Assembly (NCBI GenBank): GCA_002439585.1
Contig: DJOF01000008.1
Coordinates: 385,320 to 449,319, forward strand
DNA: 64,000 nt
Source: Bacteroidales bacterium UBA6445
Lineage (GTDB): Bacteria > Bacteroidota > Bacteroidia > Bacteroidales > UBA932
Reading direction: 5' to 3'
The position numbers and the translations under genes were made by a program. Below are positions 17,865 to 26,697 of the stretch, piece after piece. The stretch's first letter is position 1. Each line of letters opens with the position of its first letter. The notes beneath the pieces were generated by a model, which did no database searches, had not been told where the DNA came from, and saw nothing but the letters and a program-made list of their open reading frames with translations.

Positions 17865-19172
17865 TTATTTTGTCTCTTTGATTGCCAGTACGCTTACAGC
17901 AGCAAGTATCATGAACACAGATGCCAGTGCGAGCATGTGGACGGCATTGTTCCCGAAGCAATAGTTCACAATCAGACCGCCGCACAGGCCTATGACTATC
18001 TGGGGCAATGTTATGGTAAAATTGAAAATCCCCATATAAACCCCTATCCTTCTTGTGTCAAGGTAACGTGAAAGAATTGCATACGGCATAGCCAGGATGC
18101 CGGCCCATGCGATTCCGATCCCTACCATAGGTATCATAAGCGCGTATTTGTCGTGCAGAAGGTAGAGTCCGGCAAATCCGGCGGCTCCGAGGGCAAGACA
18201 GGTCATGTAGACGACTTTGTTGCCGAAGCGTGAAGCAAGACTCGTTAGAAACAGTGCTGCAATGCAGGCCGGGATAGGGTAGATCCCGTTAAGAACACCG
18301 ACCCACGTCTGTGTCGCACCCTCTGAGAGTACAGCTCCTGTTGTCGGGTCAGTGATGCTGCCGCTTATTGCAGGTTTTAGATATGTCCACATCAGAAACA
18401 GGGCTGCCCAAGAGAAAAATTGTGTCACCCCGAGGCGAATCATGACTCCAGGAGTATCTTTAATCAGAGATAAAAACCCTAAAGACTCAGTCTTATCTTC
18501 TGTGCTGTCCCCGTTGTAAGATGCAAATTCTGATGGAGGGTATTCCTTGGTCTTGAACACTGTCACAAGCACTGTCAGTAGGAGAATGGCACCTCCTATG
18601 TAGTAGGCCCAGGCGATATGCGCTGACACATGTCCTGGTTCGGCCTTGTCACTAACCCCACACCATGTCAAGACAAGAGGTAGCATAGCCCCGATAACGG
18701 CTCCCAGATTGATAAGGAATGTCTGTACTACATAGCCTTCGGTCTTTTGGCTGTCGTTGAGCATATCCGCTACAAGAGCCCTGAAAGGCTGCATGGTCAC
18801 ATTGAAGCTCAAATCCATGAACAAAAGGATGAAAGCCCCCATCGCTAGAGGGGCAAATGCCAGTAGCTTGGGACAGTTGGGCATGAGCATTAGTGCAAGC
18901 GATGAAATTACCGCACCGGCGAGTATGTATGGCATCCTGCGCCCGAGTCTTGTCCATGTACCGTCTGAGAAAAGTCCTACTATGGGCTGGACTATCATGC
19001 CTGCGAGAGGTGCGGCAAGCCAGAAGTAGCTAAGGTGGCTGACATCGGCACCGAGAGATTCGAATATGGTTGATGTATTGGAATTCTGCAGGGAATAGCC
19101 GATCTGAACCCCAAGGAAGCCGAAGCTCATGTTCCAGATTTGCCAAAATGATAGTTGAGGTTTGCGTTTCAT
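17865..19172 (-). CDS. MFS sugar (maltose-type) transporter, SLC45-like
   Basis: An inner-membrane carrier that probably moves maltose or maltooligosaccharides into the cytoplasm. The 435 residues are about twelve hydrophobic segments, with the signature GLFSDGTWTRLGRRMPYILAG-like loop between the second and third segments and QPFRALVADMLND in the first half, as in the GPH/SLC45 group. It is the first gene of the starch operon, directly behind the promoter at 19223-19255, and susC starts 32 bp after its stop. Substrate is inferred from context. Confidence 0.88.
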   Translation of the reverse strand: MKRKPQLSFWQIWNMSFGFLGVQIGYSLQNSNTSTIFESLGADVSHLSYFWLAAPLAGMIVQPIVGLFSDGTWTRLGRRMPYILAGAVISSLALMLMPNCPKLLAFAPLAMGAFILLFMDLSFNVTMQPFRALVADMLNDSQKTEGYVVQTFLINLGAVIGAMLPLVLTWCGVSDKAEPGHVSAHIAWAYYIGGAILLLTVLVTVFKTKEYPPSEFASYNGDSTEDKTESLGFLSLIKDTPGVMIRLGVTQFFSWAALFLMWTYLKPAISGSITDPTTGAVLSEGATQTWVGVLNGIYPIPACIAALFLTSLASRFGNKVVYMTCLALGAAGFAGLYLLHDKYALMIPMVGIGIAWAGILAMPYAILSRYLDTRRIGVYMGIFNFTITLPQIVIGLCGGLIVNYCFGNNAVHMLALASVFMILAAVSVLAIKETK

Positions 19173-19222
19173 TGTTAAATGTGGACGTTGTGTCGATCTT
19201 TTGAAATCGTTTTTCGTAATAT

Positions 19223-19255
19223 CAAATTTAGGTATAAAATCATTTTACTTGCAAA
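19223..19255 (-). promoter_or_regulatory. Promoter of the starch operon
   Basis: On the minus strand, TTTG (19252-19255) and TAAATTTG (19223-19230) are separated by 21 bp, close to the Bacteroidota consensus TTTG-N19/20-TAnnTTTG. The start codon of the transporter is about 45 bp downstream of the expected start site. Confidence 0.65.
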
Positions 19256-19263
19256 TACCGTCC

Positions 19264-19293
19264 GATGAAATGCAATATTTTGGGGATGAAATG
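19264..19293 (-). promoter_or_regulatory. Candidate LytTR operator: two direct repeats, 21-bp period
   Basis: On the plus strand, GATGAAATG occurs at 19264-19272 and again at 19285-19293. On the transcribed minus strand this reads as two copies of CATTTCATC, starting 21 bp apart, the nearer ending 8 bp before the -33 box. E. coli YpdB, a LytTR regulator, binds GGCATTTCAT-N11-GGCATTTCAT (recalled literature), the same core and the same spacing. The adjacent gene encodes a LytTR regulator. The element is the likely activator site of the starch operon. Confidence 0.65.
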
Positions 19294-19332
19294 TCGGATA
19301 TTATTGACGAATGGTAATCCGATATTATTTGC

Positions 19333-19340
19333 TATCTTTG
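19333..19340 (+). promoter_or_regulatory. Probable -7 box for the kinase/regulator operon
   Basis: TATCTTTG matches TAnnTTTG. No TTTG lies at the ideal distance upstream. Overlapping the spacer is the second of two GATATTATT repeats (19297-19305 and 19321-19329). The leader to the kinase ATG would be about 125 nt. Confidence 0.45.
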
Positions 19341-19470
19341 GAAGTATATGCTCTCGTTTATATTTAGCATAGTAAACTGACAAAATAAAAGCGATTGTAT
19401 CTATAAGAGTGTCAGGTGCAATGTCAGCATATATGATGTTGTCAGGAACAGTTCTACTCAGATTGGCCTA

Positions 19471-20850
19471 ATGAGACAGATAAAACCGCATGGTATAATA
19501 CATTTGTTCGCGTTGCTGCATGTGGCGGCGACTGTGCTGTGTCGTATATTCGGATATGATGATGAACTTCTTCTGACCCTGCTTACCATGTGCATGCTCC
19601 TGCTTATATGCATGAGATTGGATCTTAAGATTGAGTTTTCGGCAGCCATCATTATTATTGTCAATGCAATAGGTTATTTCTTCGGAGTCGGAGGGGCGAA
19701 GCTTATAGGGCTTGTATGCCACTCGGAGATCGTTGTCCATGCCCTCTCAACGGCCCTTACAACAGAGATCATAGGCTGGAGCACGCTTTGGCTTGGTGCT
19801 CTTATGAAGAAGTTCCGCGGAGGGACTCCCTCATCAGGCTGGTCTCCGAGGATAATCCACATGCTTGTCATAGTGCTGTGCATTTTCCTGATACGACTCG
19901 GACTTGTGGCTTTCAATACCTATTCGGCGTCAGGATCGAGAGGATTCTACGACATCACAATGACGGTCTTGTCCAATGTGCCGGTGATGGTCATGATGAC
20001 ATGCATCAACTTGATCTTTATCCGTCTTGCACGAAGGCACGTGGGACCCTTTACAATAGCCAGGCTCACCGTTGTCGGTATTACTGTCCTTATGATGGCC
20101 CTTCTGGCCTCTTTCATGATAGTCTGGGGCGTTCCTTTCGGCAGACCTTGTCCTGTAAGTGGGACAGAACTTGTGCGGCTGCTGATTGTTGAGGTACTTT
20201 TCGAGGCGGTAAGCTGCTGTATCCTCTTTGTTATTGACTTTGCAATGTCTTCGAGGCGTGCATTCAAGGCCGAGACTCTCAAGCGGCATAAGGCCCAGTT
20301 CGAGTATCTCCGTCTCAAACAGCAGGTCAACCCGCATTTCCTCTTCAATTCTCTCAATGTCCTTGACTGCCTTGTGGCTGAAGGCAAGAATAAGCAAGCA
20401 GGCGAATTTATTCACAAACTCTCCGGAATGTATAGGTATATGCTTAGCAACGAAGACATGAGGCTGCTACCGGTAAGGGAGGAAATGCAATTCGTGAGAA
20501 TGTACGTGGATCTTATGAAAGTCCGTTTCCCAGAAGGTTTTGAGTTCTGCTGCTCTATTACCGAGGAGGCAAATAGCCGTTTTGCTGTCCCGTGCTCTAT
20601 CCAGATGCTGGTGGAGAATGCTTTCAAGCACAACTCAGTAAGCCCGGAATCTCCGCTTGTCATTAAAATCACAGCTGACGGAGGTAGCCTCACTGTAGCC
20701 AACAACCTCAGACCTCGCCTTTCTTCTGATTCCAGTTCCACGAAAGTAGGGCTCAATTATATTCGTCAACAATATTTTGACCTCTCAGGCAAGATGATAG
20801 AGCAGGCTTGTGACGGCCGAGAATTCATTGTCAAAATCCCTTTGTTATGA
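19471..20850 (+). CDS. LytS/YpdA-type membrane sensor histidine kinase
   Basis: Senses a signal at the membrane and phosphorylates the LytTR regulator that follows. The first ~258 residues hold about seven to eight hydrophobic segments. A short linker is followed by the His-kinase domain of the LytS family: the phospho-acceptor His289 in QQVNPHFLFNSLN, an N-box VENAFKHNS and a C-terminal GLNYIRQQY. There is no periplasmic SusR-like sensor and no fused receiver, so it is not a hybrid two-component system. The stop overlaps the next start by 4 bp (ATGA). The sensed compound is unknown; a sugar or sugar-derived acid is possible from the context. Confidence 0.92.
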   Translation: MRQIKPHGIIHLFALLHVAATVLCRIFGYDDELLLTLLTMCMLLLICMRLDLKIEFSAAIIIIVNAIGYFFGVGGAKLIGLVCHSEIVVHALSTALTTEIIGWSTLWLGALMKKFRGGTPSSGWSPRIIHMLVIVLCIFLIRLGLVAFNTYSASGSRGFYDITMTVLSNVPVMVMMTCINLIFIRLARRHVGPFTIARLTVVGITVLMMALLASFMIVWGVPFGRPCPVSGTELVRLLIVEVLFEAVSCCILFVIDFAMSSRRAFKAETLKRHKAQFEYLRLKQQVNPHFLFNSLNVLDCLVAEGKNKQAGEFIHKLSGMYRYMLSNEDMRLLPVREEMQFVRMYVDLMKVRFPEGFEFCCSITEEANSRFAVPCSIQMLVENAFKHNSVSPESPLVIKITADGGSLTVANNLRPRLSSDSSSTKVGLNYIRQQYFDLSGKMIEQACDGREFIVKIPLL

Positions 20851-21632
20851 AAGTCCTTATAGTCGAAGACGAATCCATGGCTCAGGCCAGTCTTGCGAGG
20901 ATGCTTTCCCGTTTCACTGATATAGAGATAGTAGGAAGATGCGCTTCTGTACGGGATGCAGTGTCATTCCTTGAGAGCGGTCCGGCAGTAGATCTCATCT
21001 TTATGGACGTGGAATTGTCGGACGGCAATTGTTTCGAGATTTTCCGGAGAGTGGAAGTAAAGGCGAAGATAATCATGACAACGGCCTATGACAACTATGC
21101 CGTCAAGGCTTTTGAAGTCAACAGTGTAGACTACCTTCTTAAGCCTATAGAGCCAGAAGGCCTTGAGAGAGCAGTTGAGAGGGCAAGGAAGGCCATTGCC
21201 GCGGAAAAGTCGGAAGGACCAATATCCGGTGGCTATGATCGTTCGGACGTTGAGCGGATTCTGTCTGCAATGGGCAATGCCCCAAGATGGCGTAAGCGTT
21301 TCCTTGTAAGGACAAATGACAAGATCGTCCCAGTCTCGGTGGACGATATCGCCTGTATCTACAGTGAAGACAAAGTCAATTGGATCATTCTTGCCGACGG
21401 CACCCGCTATATACTGGATTATACACTTGATTCTGTGGCAGGAGAACTTGATCCGGCCCGTTTCTTCCGTATTTCGCGGAATGCCATTATAGCTCTGTCA
21501 GCAATAAGCCGTGTCACGAGGCTTCAAGGTGGGCGCATGAGTGTGATGATACGGCCAGATGAGAAAGAAGAGATGACGGTCAGTAGGGCGCGTGCAGATG
21601 CCTTCCTGTCATGGCTTGAAGGTGCATCGTGA
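20847..21632 (+). CDS. LytTR-family response regulator
   Basis: DNA-binding partner of the upstream kinase. The receiver domain (residues 1-120) has the acidic pocket VEDE (6-9), phospho-acceptor Asp54 (LIFMDVELSDG), TTAYD and LLKP. The LytTR domain (~150-255) reads RFLVRTNDKIVPVSVDDI, YILDYTLDSV, RFFRISRNAIIAL. LytTR proteins bind paired direct repeats about two helical turns apart, and such a pair lies at 19264-19293. It probably activates the starch operon and possibly its own gene. Regulation of a Sus-type locus by a LytTR pair rather than SusR or a hybrid kinase is unusual as far as I know. Confidence 0.93.
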   Translation: MKVLIVEDESMAQASLARMLSRFTDIEIVGRCASVRDAVSFLESGPAVDLIFMDVELSDGNCFEIFRRVEVKAKIIMTTAYDNYAVKAFEVNSVDYLLKPIEPEGLERAVERARKAIAAEKSEGPISGGYDRSDVERILSAMGNAPRWRKRFLVRTNDKIVPVSVDDIACIYSEDKVNWIILADGTRYILDYTLDSVAGELDPARFFRISRNAIIALSAISRVTRLQGGRMSVMIRPDEKEEMTVSRARADAFLSWLEGAS

Positions 21633-21886
21633 AGCATAGTCGGTAGTTCGCAGACTTTTATATTTTCTGACAGACAAATGCGGAAATCCAGATTAATTCC
21701 GTATGTTTGTATCGTATTAGTATAGCGGCTAAGCCTGTTATTTTGCTTATAAATCTTTGAAATTTAGTGGTTTTGGAAACTGTTTTATATTGTTTGTCTA
21801 ATATTTGCAGGTTGAGAATCACAGCTTCAAGACCAGATTTCAAGTATGACAAATGAATATCTTAAAAGTGCCAAACAACTTCTTAT

Positions 21887-24199
21887 ATGCAGGTCAATTT
21901 TAGTATCGAGTATTTCACCGTATGGGGTGAGATGCTTGTCCTTATATTGGACGATAAAGAGTATAAACTCGAATATCAGAATAATGGCAGGTGGGGCGTC
22001 AGTATTGGAAGACTCAAAGTATCTGGCAGCCACGTCTATCATTATGAAGTCTGGCGAGACGGGGTGCTGACACGCAGGGAGTGGGGTAACCATACCCTTG
22101 TATCCCATGAAGACTCTCCTCAGGCGATCAATGTGGAAGATCATTGGCAGGATGTCCCTGTCTATGCTCCATTCCTTTCAGGAGCTTTTGAAAGCGGTGT
22201 CCTCTGTGGAGGCAAGACTCCAGAAGAGTTGTATATAGAAAGATGGAAGAGTGCCGGTCTTGCAGTCCCTGTTTTCTCTCTGAGGAGCAGAGGCAGTTTC
22301 GGAGTTGGCGATTTCAGGGATCTGAGACTATTGTGCGATCTCGCCTGTAAGTGGAATCTTCACGTAATTCAGCTTCTTCCTGTCAATGACACTACAATGA
22401 ATCTTGACTGGACTGATTCCTATCCTTATAGCGCGAATTCGATCTATGCACTTCATCCTCAGTTCGTCTGCCTCTCAGAAGCAGGTGTTGCTGAGAACGA
22501 GGAGTACCTTAAGACCAAAGCAGAACTTGAGTCTTCCCCTACAGTCGACTATGAGAAGGTAAATGCCGCTAAGGACAACCTCATGCGCAAGGCTTTCAAA
22601 GAGACATGGCGCAAGGTAAGTGCAAGTGCCGAGTACAAGGCCTTTGTCAAGGACAACAACTTTTGGCTCGAACCTTATTGTGCCTACAGGATACTTCGAG
22701 ATATATACGGAACGCCCGATTTCTCAAAATGGGGAAATGCACGTCGAGCTACTGACGCAGTTGTCACCACGACCCTTATCAAGAACAGAAAAGAGGCTTC
22801 TTATCACTCATTTGTCCAGTTCCATCTTCACAGGCAGCTTGTAACGGCAAGGGATTATGCCAGAAGCAAGGGTATTGTGTTTAAGGGTGATCTTCCGATT
22901 GGAGTCAGCCGCACCAGTGCAGACGCCTGGAGCAATCCTACACTGTTCCATCTTGATTCTCAGGCTGGAGCACCACCTGACGCTTTTGCTGCTGAGGGGC
23001 AGAACTGGGGCTTTCCGACATATGACTGGGAGCGGATGGCCCGAGACAGGTATTCATGGTGGAAAGCAAGGCTTGGCAATATGGAGCAGTATTTCGATGC
23101 CTTCAGGATTGATCATATACTCGGATTCTTCCGAATCTGGGAAATCCCGGAAGACTGTGTTCATGGGCTTCTTGGACATTTCAATCCTGCACTTCCATAT
23201 ACAGCCGGAGAACTTGCCAAAATGGGCTTTGATATGTCCCAAGGGCTCTATACCACTCCGTTGGCCGATGACCTCACTCTTGAAGGAATCTTCGGACCAC
23301 TTGCCGAAGAAGTAAGGCGTCTCTATGTCAAGGATAGAAGACTGAAGCCTGCATATTCGATGCAGCGCAAGGTGCTTGCCGCATTTGAAGGTAGCAAGGA
23401 AAATAAGGCCTTCGCCCCAGATCAGGCCGAAAAGGTACGTGATGGTCTTCTCAAACTTATTGACGATGTTCTGTTTGTTGAGGATCCGAGGCAGAAAGGA
23501 ATGTTTCATCCGAGAATTGCAGCCCAGTATACATATGCGTATGCAAGGCTTGACTATGGGCAGAAGCAGGCTTTCAATACCCTCTACAATGATTTCTTCT
23601 ACCGAAGGCACAATGACTTTTGGAAGGCATCTGCACTTCGCAAACTTCCCGAGTTGCTATCTTCTACAAAGATGCTTGCTTGTGGTGAGGATCTCGGCAT
23701 GATCCCTTCCTGTGTTGCCCAAGTGATGGACGAGCAGAAGATCTTATCCCTTGAGATACAGAGGATGCCGAAGGAGGACGACAAGGTCTTTGGCGATCCT
23801 TCATCCTATCCTTATTACTCAGTCTGTGCTACTTCGACGCACGATATGAGTCCGTTGCGAGCATGGTGGCATGAAGACAGGAAACTTACCCAGAGATTTT
23901 ACAATGAAGTCCTCGGAAGATGGGGAGAGGCACCTCAAGACAGCAGTCCAGAGATCTGCAAGAGTATACTTGAGATGAATTTGCATTCTCCCTCGATGCT
24001 TGCAATATTCCCACTGCAGGACTATTTGTCCATAGCTCCGCGATATTGTTCTTCTATACCTGAAGACGAGAGGATAAATGTTCCTGCCATAACGCCTTAT
24101 TACTGGAGATACCGTATGTCATCAACAATAGAGGAACTCTCAGCCGACAGTGCTCTTGCCTCTGAGATTTCTTCTATGATAAAGGAGAGCGGCCGATAG
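21887..24199 (+). CDS. malQ: 4-alpha-glucanotransferase (GH77), amylomaltase
   Basis: Cytoplasmic disproportionation of maltooligosaccharides. Residues ~1-90 look like one starch-binding CBM20 unit (IEYFTVWGEMLVLIL, GSHVYHYEVW). The GH77 barrel begins at AVPVFSLRSRGSFGVGDF. The catalytic residues are Asp409 (DAFRIDHILGFFRIW), Glu601 (CGEDLGMIP) and Asp653 (STHDMSPLRAWW). There are large insertions, as in the plant DPE2/Bacteroidota type, but those usually carry two CBM20 units and about 890 residues; this has one and 770. A TAATATTTG at 21799-21807 is a loose promoter match. It lies 254 bp after the LytTR regulator gene. Confidence 0.94.
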   Translation: MQVNFSIEYFTVWGEMLVLILDDKEYKLEYQNNGRWGVSIGRLKVSGSHVYHYEVWRDGVLTRREWGNHTLVSHEDSPQAINVEDHWQDVPVYAPFLSGAFESGVLCGGKTPEELYIERWKSAGLAVPVFSLRSRGSFGVGDFRDLRLLCDLACKWNLHVIQLLPVNDTTMNLDWTDSYPYSANSIYALHPQFVCLSEAGVAENEEYLKTKAELESSPTVDYEKVNAAKDNLMRKAFKETWRKVSASAEYKAFVKDNNFWLEPYCAYRILRDIYGTPDFSKWGNARRATDAVVTTTLIKNRKEASYHSFVQFHLHRQLVTARDYARSKGIVFKGDLPIGVSRTSADAWSNPTLFHLDSQAGAPPDAFAAEGQNWGFPTYDWERMARDRYSWWKARLGNMEQYFDAFRIDHILGFFRIWEIPEDCVHGLLGHFNPALPYTAGELAKMGFDMSQGLYTTPLADDLTLEGIFGPLAEEVRRLYVKDRRLKPAYSMQRKVLAAFEGSKENKAFAPDQAEKVRDGLLKLIDDVLFVEDPRQKGMFHPRIAAQYTYAYARLDYGQKQAFNTLYNDFFYRRHNDFWKASALRKLPELLSSTKMLACGEDLGMIPSCVAQVMDEQKILSLEIQRMPKEDDKVFGDPSSYPYYSVCATSTHDMSPLRAWWHEDRKLTQRFYNEVLGRWGEAPQDSSPEICKSILEMNLHSPSMLAIFPLQDYLSIAPRYCSSIPEDERINVPAITPYYWRYRMSSTIEELSADSALASEISSMIKESGR

Positions 24200-24272
24200 T
24201 TCCACGGCTCCGTTGGTGCAGGCTATTTCTTTTCTTGGCGTCTGTCTCGCTGAAGCTATATTTCTGCCAGAG

Positions 24273-25202
24273 TTAAGATCTTTGTTTGCCCGATTTCTGG
24301 CTGTCTGATACCACCATGAAGGTTACAGCTATGATAGTTATCGCTACACCTACTATTATATTAAGCGTCAGGGACTCTCCGAATACAAGAGTTCCTACAG
24401 TTATAGCCGTGACAGGCTCGGATACGCCGAGTACGGATGTGATGGTAGGCCCAGCTTCACGTGTCGCTATCGAAAGTGTCAGCAGAGCAATAATTGTAGG
24501 GAAAATAGCTAGTCCTATCAGATTGGTCCACGTATCCCATCCGGAGACATTCCTCATGAAGTCTGCACCCGAGGTAAAGCTGTGGAGCAGGAACAGGATA
24601 GATCCTATGAGCAAGGCGTAAAATGTAATTACCTGACTTGATATGGTGCGGAGTCTGCGACTCCGGTTGACAATAATAAGATATAGGGCGTAGGCTAGAG
24701 CGGAGGCTACTGCGAGCATAAGCCCATTGATATTGACTGATGTGCTCTCGTCTGGTCTGCTTAGTATGACAACGCCTATGAATGTCATGAAAATGGCTAT
24801 CCACACTTGCCATGAGGGATATACCTTGAGAAAAACCATTATCAGAGCAACAATCACAGGGTACAAGAATACAATCGTCGTGGCAAGCCCGGCAGGAATA
24901 TAGTTGTAGGACAAGAATAGGAGCATGCTGCTCAGTGCGAACAGGATTCCTAGAATGCCAAGCCTCACCAGTTGTTGCCGATTGATCCGCAAAGACTGTT
25001 TTCGGGCTAATAGCCATATGCCGAGTAACGCAACAGCAAGCAAATACCGTATTGACAGCATAGTATCCACATATACGCCTTTCTCAAGCAGCGGCTTGGC
25101 AAACAATGGGTTAAGCCCGTATGTGATTCCAGCGATGATTCCAGCACTATAGCCGAGGACTTTGTTCTTGCCGTACACGTCCTTTCTGTTAGATAGTTGC
25201 AT
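24273..25202 (-). CDS. EamA/DMT-superfamily transporter
   Basis: Inner-membrane metabolite exporter or carrier of unknown substrate. The 309 residues form about ten hydrophobic helices in two similar halves, with GITYGLNPLFAKPLLEKG in the first helix and the second half starting at NINGLMLAVASALAYALYLI, the usual EamA duplication. A small polar tail SDSQKSGKQRS ends it. Its ATG overlaps the hisS stop by one base (TAATG), so the two are cotranscribed and coupled, without an obvious functional link. Confidence 0.88.
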   Translation of the reverse strand: MQLSNRKDVYGKNKVLGYSAGIIAGITYGLNPLFAKPLLEKGVYVDTMLSIRYLLAVALLGIWLLARKQSLRINRQQLVRLGILGILFALSSMLLFLSYNYIPAGLATTIVFLYPVIVALIMVFLKVYPSWQVWIAIFMTFIGVVILSRPDESTSVNINGLMLAVASALAYALYLIIVNRSRRLRTISSQVITFYALLIGSILFLLHSFTSGADFMRNVSGWDTWTNLIGLAIFPTIIALLTLSIATREAGPTITSVLGVSEPVTAITVGTLVFGESLTLNIIVGVAITIIAVTFMVVSDSQKSGKQRS

Positions 25203-26611
25203 TATCTTGACAGGAAGCTCCGTATGGCATCCAAGGCATCATTGGCAAAGCTCTTCTGCTCTCCGGACGAGAGATTTTTCAGGTTGATTGTGCCTTTGGC
25301 TGCCTCTTCGCTGCCGTTGATTGAAATGAATGGAATCTGCTTCTTCTGAGCAAATTCGAACTGCTTCTTGAGCTTGGCGGAATCCGGATAGATCTCGCAA
25401 GAGATTCCTGCCTTGCGTAAGGCACGGACAGCCTGAACTGTATACTTTACCGAATCAGCGTCCATGTTGGCGAATAGTACGTCAGAGGGTCTCGCAAGGT
25501 CTGTAGGGAATTTTCCGAGTCCCTTCAACACATCGAATATACGGTCTGCACCGAAGGAAATGCCAACTCCAGACATTCCTTGAAGTCCAAAGATGCCTGT
25601 AAGATTGTCATAGCGTCCTCCGCCGCATATACTTCCTATCGCGAAGTCGTTGGCCTTGACCTCGAATATCGCTCCAGTATAGTAGTTGAGTCCTCTTGCA
25701 AGCGAAAGATCCATCTCCACGGTCTGGCTTATTCCTGAAAGAGCAATATAACCAAACAATTCCTCCATCTCGTCAAGCCCCTTGAGTCCTGTATCAGATA
25801 CAATTCCTGTGGCCGACTCTCCATTCATGAGTCGTCTCATGCTTTCGAGTTTGCCAGAAGTGTCTCCCTCCATGGTAAGGACTTCTCGGATAACTTCTAT
25901 CGACTTCCCAATTATGCCCTTTTCTTGCATCTCTTTCTCTACTGCCTCGATGCCTATCTTGTCGATCTTGTCTATCGCAACGGTGATATCGATGACTTTG
26001 TCAGGACATCCGCTCACCTCTGCAAGGCCTGTAAGGATCTTGCGGTTATTGATCTTGATCGTCACGCTGATCCCGAAGGCTGAAAATACATCGTCTACGA
26101 TCTCCACAAGCTCAAGTTCACCAAGCTGTGAACGGCTTCCGATGACATCTGCATCACACTGGTAAAATTCTCGATAGCGCCCTTTCTGCGGCCTGTCCGC
26201 CCTCCATACAGGCTGTATCTGGAATCTCTTGAACGGGAATGTAAGCTCATTCTGATGCTGGACCACGAAACGTGCAAAAGGGACAGTGAGGTCGTATCTC
26301 AGACCTTTCTCGCATATTTCCTGCGTCAGCTTGCCCGAGTCGATGCTTCCATCTTCGCGGATAAAATCTCCGCTCTCAATCCCTGCAAAAGCATCCCCAC
26401 TGTTAAGAATCCGGAAAAGCAACTTGTCTCCTTCGTCCCCATATTTGCCGAGGAGGGTGGAAAGGTTCTCCATTGCAGGAGTCTCTATCTGTGAATATCC
26501 GTATGTTTTGAACACGGCACGTATTGTGTCGAATATATAGTTTCTTGCAGCCATCTCTTCGCTGCTAAAGTCACGCGTACCCTTGGGTATCGACGGTTTC
26601 TGAACTCCCAT
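25202..26611 (-). CDS. hisS: Histidine--tRNA ligase
   Basis: Class II aminoacyl-tRNA synthetase charging tRNA-His. Visible are KGTRDF near the N-terminus, motif 2 (FQIQPVWRADRPQKGRYREFYQCD), the histidine-specific LARGLNYYTGAIFEV and GGGRYDNLTGIFG, motif 3 (GVGISFGADRI), and a C-terminal anticodon-binding domain (DVLFANMD onward). The length of 469 is normal. It is divergent from sppA; the minus-strand promoter is not clear. The EamA gene follows with a one-base overlap. Confidence 0.97.
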   Translation of the reverse strand: MGVQKPSIPKGTRDFSSEEMAARNYIFDTIRAVFKTYGYSQIETPAMENLSTLLGKYGDEGDKLLFRILNSGDAFAGIESGDFIREDGSIDSGKLTQEICEKGLRYDLTVPFARFVVQHQNELTFPFKRFQIQPVWRADRPQKGRYREFYQCDADVIGSRSQLGELELVEIVDDVFSAFGISVTIKINNRKILTGLAEVSGCPDKVIDITVAIDKIDKIGIEAVEKEMQEKGIIGKSIEVIREVLTMEGDTSGKLESMRRLMNGESATGIVSDTGLKGLDEMEELFGYIALSGISQTVEMDLSLARGLNYYTGAIFEVKANDFAIGSICGGGRYDNLTGIFGLQGMSGVGISFGADRIFDVLKGLGKFPTDLARPSDVLFANMDADSVKYTVQAVRALRKAGISCEIYPDSAKLKKQFEFAQKKQIPFISINGSEEAAKGTINLKNLSSGEQKSFANDALDAIRSFLSR

Positions 26612-26654
26612 TTTGTAATTTTGAAATTTATTACAAAATTAATGATTTATATTG

Positions 26655-26662
26655 TATATTTG
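26655..26662 (+). promoter_or_regulatory. -7 box upstream of sppA
   Basis: TATATTTG fits TAnnTTTG exactly and lies 35 bp before the ATG. The upstream -33 element is poor (TTAC at 20 bp spacing). Confidence 0.5.
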
Positions 26663-26697
26663 TTCGGATTAGATCTTTACTTAACACTTATATATAA

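Noticed and set aside
17833..17985. Longer N-terminus for SusC
   Set aside because: It spans the spacer and overlaps the transporter gene; the internal Met at 17832 gives a proper signal peptide.
24200..24272. Terminator between malQ and the EamA gene
   Set aside because: No stem longer than a few pairs was found.
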